This document shows, piece after piece, positions 57,220-64,000 of a stretch of DNA of 64,000 bases (within the stretch, counting starts at the first letter, position 1; every line of letters starts with the position of its first letter). The DNA lies in NCBI RefSeq assembly GCF_002836205.1, contig NZ_PJBE01000013.1:2542001-2606000 (forward strand). The letters are read 5' to 3'. Below the pieces are notes generated by a model. It was not told where the DNA came from. It ran no database searches and saw nothing but the letters and a program-made list of their open reading frames with translations. The DNA is from Shewanella sp. Choline-02u-19. Lineage in GTDB: Bacteria > Pseudomonadota > Gammaproteobacteria > Enterobacterales > Shewanellaceae. The position numbers and the translations under genes are program-made.

Positions 57220-57495
57220 ATTACGCTCCATAAAATCTCAATGTAACGAGTGTAGCCGATTACATACGATCTGAATATTCGTTTGCGTCAGCTTAATACA
57301 TCGGAATATCCGAAGTATCCAGTGTAAGCCTGAGATGACTAAATATCAATTAGGAAAGTAGATAATGAAAGATGAGGAAGTAATTAACGCATATTATTTT
57401 GAAAATACGCCATTTAAAGTGATGAAATGAGTAAACTATCTATGCAGTACAACTTTTTCTGCTGAAATGCTGACTAAACATTCAGTGTTACAAAC

Positions 57496-57530
57496 TGACT
57501 CGCCTCGAAAATATCGACCAAAGCGAGTCA
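57496..57530 (-). terminator. Possible terminator after thyA
   Basis: TGACTCGC / GCGAGTCA arms with a 19-base loop, 13 bases after the thyA stop; weak T content downstream. Confidence 0.5.
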
Positions 57531-57542
57531 ATAAAGCGTGAA

Positions 57543-58394
57543 TTAGACAGAAAATGGGTATTTGATACCCTCGTGATGCTCATAACCTGTCACTTCAAAA
57601 TCAGCCATTGTTACCCATGTCTCCAAATCTTCTAACGACTTAATATCAGGGTTAATAGATAACTTCGGTGATGCAAATGGACTGCGCGTTAACTGCACAT
57701 TTTGCATCAGCTCTAACTGATCTTCATAAATGTGCGCATTTACTATTTTGTGATAAGCAGTACCCGCTTTAAAACCGGTAATCTGCGCAATTAACGCCAA
57801 GAGTGTAAACACTTGTACTTGATTAAAATTCAGCCCAAGCGGCACATCACAAGAGCGTTGAAAGCTGGTCAGATGCAAAGTATCACCCAGTAATGAAAAA
57901 TTATGCGTGTGCATACAAGGTCTTAAACATCCCATATGAAACTCGCCTGGATTATAAAAGCTGAGTATCTCGCCTCTATCATCAATGCCTTTAGACAAGT
58001 TATCGACTATCTTACGCAATTGATCTATTGAGCCACCGTCAGGTTTATTCCAACTTCGACCTTGGACGCCGTATACCCGTCCCATATCGTCAGTTCCTTT
58101 ACGGTATGGGTTATCAAGCCACGCCTGATTATCGTTAGCATTAGCATCCCAAGTTTTGGCTCCAATACTACGAAAATCTGCCGCGTTGTTATAGCCACGA
58201 ATGTAGCCCAGCATCTCCGCAATCGCTGCTTTCCAGAAACTCTTTCGTGTGGTAATTAACGGGAATTCGTTCTTATCTACGTGGTAAACCAAGTCAGCAT
58301 TGATCACAGTAAGACACCGTTTACCGGTACGACTATTCTCAACCCATGTGCCTTCATCAATGATCCTTTGACAAAGTTCTAAATACTGTTTCAT
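57543..58394 (-). CDS. thyA: Thymidylate synthase, long Vibrio-like form
   Basis: 283 residues, against 264 in E. coli. It methylates dUMP to dTMP with methylene-tetrahydrofolate. The nucleophile is Cys160 in [12 protein letters not shown], followed by [13 protein letters not shown] and [12 protein letters not shown]. Compared with E. coli ThyA, the His after the catalytic Cys region (PCH) is Met, the double-Arg phosphate loop reads DDRGEIL, and there is an insertion around residues 80-105 ([19 protein letters not shown]). From memory Vibrio ThyA shares these traits. lgt, its usual upstream partner, is absent. Confidence 0.93.
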   Translation of the reverse strand: MKQYLELCQRIIDEGTWVENSRTGKRCLTVINADLVYHVDKNEFPLITTRKSFWKAAIAEMLGYIRGYNNAADFRSIGAKTWDANANDNQAWLDNPYRKGTDDMGRVYGVQGRSWNKPDGGSIDQLRKIVDNLSKGIDDRGEILSFYNPGEFHMGCLRPCMHTHNFSLLGDTLHLTSFQRSCDVPLGLNFNQVQVFTLLALIAQITGFKAGTAYHKIVNAHIYEDQLELMQNVQLTRSPFASPKLSINPDIKSLEDLETWVTMADFEVTGYEHHEGIKYPFSV

Positions 58395-58411
58395 GAAAAT
58401 TTACCTATAAA

Positions 58412-58472
58412 ACAAAGACCGATTTGAAGTCGGTTTGATTACAATGACAAGCGACTCTCATTTTGGAGTCGC
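58412..58472 (-). terminator. Two hairpins between the TauE-family gene and thyA
   Basis: GCGACTCCAAAATGAGAGTCGC and AACCGACTTCAAATCGGTC-type stems fill the 79-bp gap; the second is followed by T residues on the minus strand. They would end the transcript coming from the permease gene. Confidence 0.6.
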
Positions 58473-58473
58473 A

Positions 58474-59274
58474 TTAAGTGAGTACCAGCTTTAAACCAAC
58501 AAAGGCCAAAAAGACTGCAAATATTTTTTTCAACTTAGCGGTTGGCCAATTGGTCGCGGCCTTGGCACCTAATGGTGCAATTAACATCGATGTCGTTACA
58601 ATACCAAGTAAGGCAGGGAGATAGATAAAGCCTAACGTCCCTTCTGGTAATGAAGCAACATTCCAGCCAGCTAATGTATAGCCAATGCTACCAAAGAGTG
58701 CGATGAGCAAACCTGTTGCTGATGAAAAGCCAATAGCATAACGCATCTGCAACCCACACCAAGTCAGGAATGGGATCAGTAATACACCACCACCAATTCC
58801 CATCAATCCAGCGATGAGCGCTATCATTACCGCAGCAAAAAAGAGAGCCGTAGTGCTAGGCATTGCACGATTAGAGTTCGGTCTGATTGGGAAAGCCATT
58901 TGAACTGCCATCAACATGACAAAAACAGCAAAGATTTGCTGTAACAGATTTGCGGCAATCAATTCAGAAATAAAACCTGAGCAGATCGCGCCAAGGACAA
59001 ATCCTGGAAGCATGGTTCTAAAAAGCTGCCAAGGAATGTTTTCGCGTTTATGGTGAGCACGAGCAGAAGACAGTGATGTAAGAATAATGGCAGCAAGTGA
59101 TGTTGCTATCGCAACATGTGGCAGATGTTCAGCTGGAACCCCTACTTTGGGTAATATATGCAATAGCGCTGGTACCGCTATTAGCCCACCACCAATACCT
59201 AATAACCCCGCCATGAAGCCAATAACAGCACCAAGCACAAGACATATACTAAATATAAAAAGCCAGCTTTCCAC
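58474..59274 (-). CDS. TauE/SafE-family membrane transporter
   Basis: 266 residues with eight predicted helices in two repeated halves, each beginning with a glycine motif: FMAGLLGIGGGLIAVPALL and IAGLMGIGGGVLLIPFLTW. These mark the TauE/SafE (DUF81) family, proposed exporters of sulfite or organosulfonates. It lies between ptsP and thyA, the position lgt holds in E. coli. Substrate is unknown. Confidence 0.88.
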   Translation of the reverse strand: MESWLFIFSICLVLGAVIGFMAGLLGIGGGLIAVPALLHILPKVGVPAEHLPHVAIATSLAAIILTSLSSARAHHKRENIPWQLFRTMLPGFVLGAICSGFISELIAANLLQQIFAVFVMLMAVQMAFPIRPNSNRAMPSTTALFFAAVMIALIAGLMGIGGGVLLIPFLTWCGLQMRYAIGFSSATGLLIALFGSIGYTLAGWNVASLPEGTLGFIYLPALLGIVTTSMLIAPLGAKAATNWPTAKLKKIFAVFLAFVGLKLVLT

Positions 59275-59345
59275 GCTAATACCCTTAAAATATTCGATTG
59301 TGCCACAAGCTTAAAGCAATAGGCTGAGTTAGTTAATAGCTAATC

Positions 59346-59512
59346 ATACCAATTGTATTAAGTATCTGTTCATTCCGTGGAAAGCGCTCAAGCATTCCAC
59401 TTCTGCTTTGCATTGGCTCATCAGCGAATAACCATTCTTTCGTCAATGCGCATTGAATTGAAAAGCGTGGGCGTTTTTCAATTGACGAATGACTCAATGC
59501 AATTGGTATTAG
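59346..59512. repeat. MITE-like intergenic repeat, second copy
   Basis: Ends are ATACCAATTGTATTAAGTAT on the left and AATGCAATTGGTATTAG on the right, forming terminal inverted repeats. Its right half, in reverse complement, matches the left half of the element at 1389. The last bases overlap the end of ptsP (stop codon at 59509-59511), so the element sits right against the gene end. Confidence 0.7.
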
Positions 59513-61746
59513 TTTAGTAGAGCCAGTAAGCCCTTTTCTTCACAATAATCGCTGACAAGCGACTTTACCTCCTCTCCAGACGTCAGCGTCAGCGCTTCTT
59601 CTAAAAGCACACTGAGCTCCTGTTTGGAGACTCTGCGCAGTAGATAATTGATCCTGGATAAACTGGCCTGGTTCATGCTTAGCTGATCGTACCCCATGGC
59701 AACTAACAACATTGCCCCTATGGGCTCTCCTGCCAGTTCACCACAGACACTGATGGAAAGCTGATTAGCTTTGCATCGTTCAAGTGCAAATTTAAGTGCC
59801 CGAAGCACCCCTGGATGATAGCTATCAAAAAGAGCATTCACGTTTGGGTTATTACGATCTACCGCGAGTAAGTATTGCGTTAAGTCATTTGAACCAACAG
59901 AGACAAAGTCGACCCGTTTTGCAACTTCATCTAACTGATAAAGCAATACAGGGACCTCCAACATGATACCGACCTTAGGCATAGATATCACCCTACCCAG
60001 CTCAGTGGTGAGCTCTTGATGCGCCTGTTCAAAGTAGACTAACGCTAAGTCAATCTCCTCTAAATTACTCACCATTGGCAGTAAAACATGCAGCTGATCA
60101 GTATCACTTGCGGCTTGTAGCATTGCCCTTAACTGCACTAAAAACAACTCAGGGTGATCTAAACTAAGTCTTATTCCGCGCCAACCGAGAAACGGGTTAT
60201 CTTCAACGATCGGGAAATAATCAAGCGGCTTATCACCCCCCACGTCTAATGTACGCATGACTACAGGTTTGCCTTTGGCTGCGGTCAGCACTTTGCGATA
60301 AACCTCTAACTGTTCTTGCTCTCCAGGAAAACACTGCTTCAACATGAACAAAATTTCAGTACGGTATAAACCGATACCATCAGAGTCACAGCCTGTATCA
60401 GAATCAATACTGCTAATTAAACCACTATTGATATAGAGGTAAACCCTTAAGCCATCAATCGTCACCGTTGGTAAGGGTAATTCTGCGGCATATCGGCGTT
60501 GCAGCGCTTTTTCAGCGGCTATTAGACTTTTATATTCAGATAATATAGTGGCAGAAGGCTCAACCAGCAGCTGGCCTCTATTGGCGTTAATAATCACTTG
60601 TCGCTTATCAAGCCCTGCGTTTAAAATACCATTAACCCCGATGATGGCAGGTACGCCTAATGCACGCGCTAATATTGCAGCATGGGAATTAACGCCGCCA
60701 AGTTCAGTGACAATCCCTGCCAGTTTTCGTCTAGGAAATTCAGCAAGTAAGGTTGTACTCGCTTCCCGAGCGATTAAAATAACCGGCGTATCGGGCTCAA
60801 GAATGATCTTCTCAGGCTCAATCAACTGCCTCAGCACACGTCGTCCAATATCTTTAATGTCACTGGCACGCTCTTTTAGATAGAGATCCTCCATGCTATT
60901 AAAGTGGGCAATATAATGCTTAGATACGCGACAAATAGCCGTTTCTGCACTCCAGCCTAACCGCACCTCTTTAATGTACTCGCCACCTAAACTGGCTTTT
61001 TCTAGTAACAATAATAATGCGGTAAAAATCGAAGCCGCTTCTTCATCTTTCTCTCTATCGAAACGTTGAGATAAGCTAGCAAGCAAATCCTTACAGCGAC
61101 TCATTGCCAATTTAAGGCGAACCTCTTCTTGAGTAATCGCGGTTATCTTAACCTCTGAGAGATCAAACGATATCTGCCCACCAAGCAACAAAGCTTTAGC
61201 AATCGCAATCCCTTTCGATGCTGATTTACCTTCATAATAGAGTGGTTGCTGTGCGGTGTGGTTTACCACGGCCCTGCGCTTTAGTCCTTTAATCGCCATG
61301 GCGAGCTGCGCTGCCAACGTCATTAAAAAGGCTTCTTCTCCCTCGCTAAATAGCCTAGTTTGAGTCTGCTGGACAACGATGACGCCGATGACGGACTTTT
61401 GATAAACAATGGGAACTGCAAGAAATGCGTTATAAGCTTCTTCAGATACTTCAGGAAGTAATTTAAATCGAGGGTGAGCAGACGCATCAGCAAGGTTTAC
61501 CGCTTCCTCACGCTGTGCAACCAAGCCGACTAACCCTTGAGTCAGTGGCAAACTAACGCGATTAACGGCATCGGGCTCAAGCCCGTCTGTTGCGGATAGG
61601 ACCAGTTGTTGTTGTTCCAATATATAGACAGAGCAACATTCCGTTGCCATTGCCAGTTTGGTCTGCCGCACAAGCTGCTCCAGCGCATATTCAAGATCTC
61701 TGGCTGAAGCAACGACTTGTGTTATATCCCTAAGTGTTTTTAGCAC
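59509..61746 (-). CDS. ptsP: Phosphoenolpyruvate-protein phosphotransferase PtsP (EI-Ntr)
   Basis: 745 residues. An N-terminal GAF domain (1-165) is followed by the EI phosphotransfer part (175-745). The active-site histidine is in GGVNSHAAILARALGVPA and the PEP-binding motifs are VMRTLDVGGDKPLDYF, NPFLGWRGIRLSL and DFVSVGSNDLTQYLLAVDRNN. It starts the nitrogen-related PTS chain to NPr and EIIA-Ntr. It follows rppH by 15 bases, the conserved rppH-ptsP pair. Confidence 0.97.
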   Translation of the reverse strand: MLKTLRDITQVVASARDLEYALEQLVRQTKLAMATECCSVYILEQQQLVLSATDGLEPDAVNRVSLPLTQGLVGLVAQREEAVNLADASAHPRFKLLPEVSEEAYNAFLAVPIVYQKSVIGVIVVQQTQTRLFSEGEEAFLMTLAAQLAMAIKGLKRRAVVNHTAQQPLYYEGKSASKGIAIAKALLLGGQISFDLSEVKITAITQEEVRLKLAMSRCKDLLASLSQRFDREKDEEAASIFTALLLLLEKASLGGEYIKEVRLGWSAETAICRVSKHYIAHFNSMEDLYLKERASDIKDIGRRVLRQLIEPEKIILEPDTPVILIAREASTTLLAEFPRRKLAGIVTELGGVNSHAAILARALGVPAIIGVNGILNAGLDKRQVIINANRGQLLVEPSATILSEYKSLIAAEKALQRRYAAELPLPTVTIDGLRVYLYINSGLISSIDSDTGCDSDGIGLYRTEILFMLKQCFPGEQEQLEVYRKVLTAAKGKPVVMRTLDVGGDKPLDYFPIVEDNPFLGWRGIRLSLDHPELFLVQLRAMLQAASDTDQLHVLLPMVSNLEEIDLALVYFEQAHQELTTELGRVISMPKVGIMLEVPVLLYQLDEVAKRVDFVSVGSNDLTQYLLAVDRNNPNVNALFDSYHPGVLRALKFALERCKANQLSISVCGELAGEPIGAMLLVAMGYDQLSMNQASLSRINYLLRRVSKQELSVLLEEALTLTSGEEVKSLVSDYCEEKGLLALLN

Positions 61747-61761
61747 TAACGCAAACCTCCT

Positions 61762-62283
61762 TTAAATTCTGCGCATACCTCTTCTTTTATGGTTCGACTC
61801 TTTAATCTGCAAAGGCAGTGTTGTCGGCGCAAACTCTTTCATGACTTTTCGATAAACATCGCGTTTAAATGAAACCACTTGCCTAACAGGGTACCAATAA
61901 CTGACCCAACGCCAATCATCGAATTCAGGATGGCCACAGGCGTTTAAATTAATGGCACTTTCAGCACTTTTTAACTGTAATAAAAACCATTTTTGTTTTT
62001 GCCCGATACAAACGGGTTTACTATCTTGTCTGATCAATCGCTTCGGGAGTCTATAGCGTAACCAAGATCGCGTAGAGGTTAGGATTTGCACATGTTCTGG
62101 CTTTAATCCTACTTCTTCGTATAACTCACGATACATGGCTTCTTCTGCTGACTCACCTTCGTCAACGCCACCTTGAGGAAATTGCCAGGAATGTTGGCCA
62201 AATCTTCTAGCCCACATAACCTGCCCAGAGCGATTACAGATAATGATGCCCACATTTGCGCGAAAGCCGTCACTATCAATCAC
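61762..62283 (-). CDS. rppH: RNA pyrophosphohydrolase RppH
   Basis: 173 residues. The Nudix box [22 protein letters not shown] follows [17 protein letters not shown], as in E. coli RppH, which removes 5' pyrophosphate from mRNA to start decay. The start is a GTG at 62283 with GGAG five bases upstream. First gene of rppH-ptsP. Confidence 0.97.
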   Translation of the reverse strand: MIDSDGFRANVGIIICNRSGQVMWARRFGQHSWQFPQGGVDEGESAEEAMYRELYEEVGLKPEHVQILTSTRSWLRYRLPKRLIRQDSKPVCIGQKQKWFLLQLKSAESAINLNACGHPEFDDWRWVSYWYPVRQVVSFKRDVYRKVMKEFAPTTLPLQIKESNHKRRGMRRI

Positions 62284-62392
62284 ATGGACTCCAAACTATT
62301 AACTATTAATGAATTGATTGTTTCACAAAGCTCGCGTTGCAGCAAATATCTGTTCCGCATATTTGTTGGATAAATCTAAGCAAACTCAAACC

Positions 62393-62794
62393 TTATCAAC
62401 AGGAGCAAACCTATAAATGCAATTATATCCACAAAATCTGTGGATATCTCTGTTGGAAACTCTCTAGAAGTCCAAATAACTTCACTATCAGCATGAGATA
62501 ACAAAACAAAGCATCGATTTGAGCCACCTTAATTAACCTATTAAAACAACAGCTTAATACGCAAAAAGACATCTGCCAATCTTAAGCAAGCCTTAACTGT
62601 ACGTTATTTAACCAGCTAATTTAAAATCTAAAAACAGATAGCTGGGATAATGATGTTATTCACAAGTGCAAGTATATAGAGTCATAAAAAAGCAAATAAT
62701 CGCCTTTAAATAGCATTGACAGATCACATTCATTGCAGTAGTCGTGAGGGAAACGGAAGTTATCCAATAAAACTGTGGATAACTATGTTGGAAA
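62393..62794. other. DnaA-box cluster in the rppH-mutH gap, possible DARS-like element
   Basis: Two copies of a 35-bp repeat (62425-62459 and 62760-62794, 29 of 35 identical) each hold head-to-head 9-mers separated by 5 bp. The first is ATATCCACA / TGTGGATAT (perfect palindrome). The second is TTATCCAAT / TGTGGATAA (the latter a perfect DnaA box). Further boxes are TTATCAACA (62393-62401) and TTATTCACA (62656-62664). There is no open reading frame of note in 62284-62974. Confidence 0.6.
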
Positions 62795-62974
62795 AATAGG
62801 GAAAGCACTGGAGTAAGTTGAACAACGCGTATTAAGCTTAAAGCCAACAATCACTTTAAATGATTATATTCAATAACTTATGTATATATATTAATTGGGA
62901 TTATTTGAATTTAGATTTCAGCTTAAATTTCAACCATGCTTGCTATATAGCAAAACTGCAGTAAAATCTTTGCT

Positions 62975-63646
62975 ATGAAAAAATCAACTCAACCACCAAG
63001 TACACTTGAAGAGCTTATGTCACGCGCTGAAGCAATGGCAGGCCTTACGCTAGGACAACTGGCAAACTACCATCAAGTGGAATCTCCCAAAGATCTAAAA
63101 CGCCACAAAGGCTGGGTTGGCCAGTTAATTGAATTGGAACTTGGCGCCCTTGCAGGCTCAAGACCCGAACCCGATTTTGTTCACTTAGGGGTAGAGTTGA
63201 AAACTATCCCCGTTAACCAAGTGGGTAAAGTACTCGAAACCACTTACGTTACCGTTGCGCCGCTGACGAATATTCTCGGGCTAACTTGGGAGAACAGCGT
63301 CGTTTGCCATAAATTGCAATGTGTACTGTGGATCCCTGTTCAAGGCGCTCGAGATATCCCACTTGCAGAGCGTCAAATAGGTTCCCCCATATTGTGGCGT
63401 CCTTCCGTCGAAGAAACGGCATTATTGAAGCAAGATTGGGAAGAAATAATGGAGCTCATCGCCATGGGAAAAGTCGAAACTATCACCGCTCGCCATGGTG
63501 AAGTTCTACAATTACGCCCAAAAGCAGCCAATAGCCAAGTGCTAACCCAAAGTATTGACCACACTGGAGCAGTGTCGAAAACTAACCCTCGCGGCTTTTA
63601 TTTGAAGACACAATTCACTCAAAATGTCCTTTCTGGGCTTATTTGA
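62975..63646 (+). CDS. mutH: DNA mismatch repair endonuclease MutH
   Basis: 223 residues, the size of E. coli MutH. It nicks the unmethylated strand at hemimethylated GATC. Catalytic motif: [16 protein letters not shown] (Asp, Glu-x-Lys of the PD-ExK fold), then [29 protein letters not shown]. Its presence implies Dam methylation in this organism. No ribosome-binding site stands out before the ATG; the upstream gap is AT-rich. Confidence 0.97.
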   Translation: MKKSTQPPSTLEELMSRAEAMAGLTLGQLANYHQVESPKDLKRHKGWVGQLIELELGALAGSRPEPDFVHLGVELKTIPVNQVGKVLETTYVTVAPLTNILGLTWENSVVCHKLQCVLWIPVQGARDIPLAERQIGSPILWRPSVEETALLKQDWEEIMELIAMGKVETITARHGEVLQLRPKAANSQVLTQSIDHTGAVSKTNPRGFYLKTQFTQNVLSGLI

Positions 63647-63674
63647 GTGAATTCCAACCCAAAACTCACATTCA

Positions 63675-63690
63675 TTTGACTTAGATCACA
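63675..63690 (+). promoter_or_regulatory. CRP-like box upstream of the cyclase-like gene
   Basis: TTTGA-N6-TCACA within ATTTGACTTAGATCACAAAT, nine of ten consensus positions. A TATAGA hexamer at 63721-63726 is a possible -10, which would put the box near -50. Confidence 0.5.
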
Positions 63691-63770
63691 AATACTACTG
63701 GAAATAGTAAGGTGATGTTCTATAGACTAGCGCCTCGTAAAAACAGTAGCAGTTGGATACCCCTTATACA

Positions 63771-64000
63771 GTGAGAGCACGTATACAAGCGAAGAAATTA
63801 GCTTTCGCTATTTTCGGTTGGACTGTAGCCATGGCGGCTTTCGTATTTTTCAGATACGCGCAGACGCCTGAACTTCCTCAGTGGGCCATTGGTTCTGCTG
63901 ATTTAGCCACGCTTTCAATTTACATGGGGATTATTTTCGGCAGCCTGCACTGGATGTCTAACCTCATTGCTAACTTTAGTGCCATAAACCGCTTACCCTA
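63771..64000 (+). CDS. N-terminus of a membrane protein, probably a class III adenylate cyclase; runs off the window
   Basis: About 76 codons are present. The start is a GTG at 63771 or a TTG at 63753; an in-frame TAG at 63747 excludes anything earlier. Two hydrophobic helices are visible (LAFAIFGWTVAMAAFVFF; ATLSIYMGIIFGSLHWMSNL), as in the six-helix membrane module of some bacterial adenylate cyclases. From memory, Shewanella genomes have a cyclase gene beside mutH, and the CRP-like box fits. The catalytic domain is outside the window, so the assignment is tentative. Confidence 0.5.
   Translation, partial: MRARIQAKKLAFAIFGWTVAMAAFVFFRYAQTPELPQWAIGSADLATLSIYMGIIFGSLHWMSNLIANFSAINRLP

Overview
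The window reads as a chromosomal segment of a Shewanella-type marine gammaproteobacterium. This rests on gene order (rpsT/murJ; thrABC; pheA, hcr-hcp, tyrA-aroF; rpsP-rimM-trmD-rplS-ffh; pdxJ-recO-era-rnc-lepB-lepA-rseCBA-rpoE; nadB; nhaR-nhaA; thyA-ptsP-rppH-mutH) and on protein sequences recognised from memory. No database search was run. No rRNA, tRNA, CRISPR array, prophage or insertion sequence with a transposase was seen. Coding density is high and nearly everything is core metabolism or housekeeping.

Layout. 1-6.2 kb: 5' part of murJ, rpsT, a repeat-filled gap, a HlyU-type ArsR regulator, an M28 peptidase lipoprotein, yaaA and an alanine/Na+ symporter. 6.2-13.8 kb: a phosphoketolase, an OmpA-like porin and tal-pgi, a run of sugar-phosphate genes. 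13.8-24.8 kb: hemerythrin protein, nfo, the threonine operon with a leader-peptide attenuator, slyD, trpR, a c'-type cytochrome facing a cytochrome b561, and hpf. 24.8-38.3 kb: phenylalanine leader peptide and pheA, a CPA1 antiporter, hcp-hcr, aroF-tyrA, and the ribosomal/SRP block. 38.3-52 kb: ypjD, corB, acpS-pdxJ-recO-era-rnc-lepB-lepA and the sigma-E operon. 52-64 kb: nadB, ygfX-sdhE, nhaA-nhaR, thyA, a TauE permease, ptsP-rppH, mutH, and the start of a probable membrane adenylate cyclase.

Aromatic amino-acid control is concentrated here: trpR with its own operator, pheL-pheA with an attenuator, and aroF-tyrA with a palindrome next to the promoter. Three CRP-like boxes (before phosphoketolase, hpf and the cyclase gene) suggest cAMP control, and a palindrome before hcp fits the nitric-oxide repressor NsrR.

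Most notable observations: (1) PheA carries an extra C-terminal domain of about 235 residues that resembles a type I-beta DAHP synthase barrel but has lost the catalytic and metal-binding residues, so it looks like a pseudoenzyme fused to the P-protein. (2) The 690-bp gap between rppH and mutH holds two copies of a 35-bp repeat, each a head-to-head pair of DnaA boxes with a 5-bp spacer, plus two further boxes. This recalls the E. coli DARS2 element, also near mutH. (3) A 9-bp minisatellite of about 18 units lies between era and recO. (4) lgt is missing from the usual ptsP-lgt-thyA order, and thyA is the longer Vibrio-like form.
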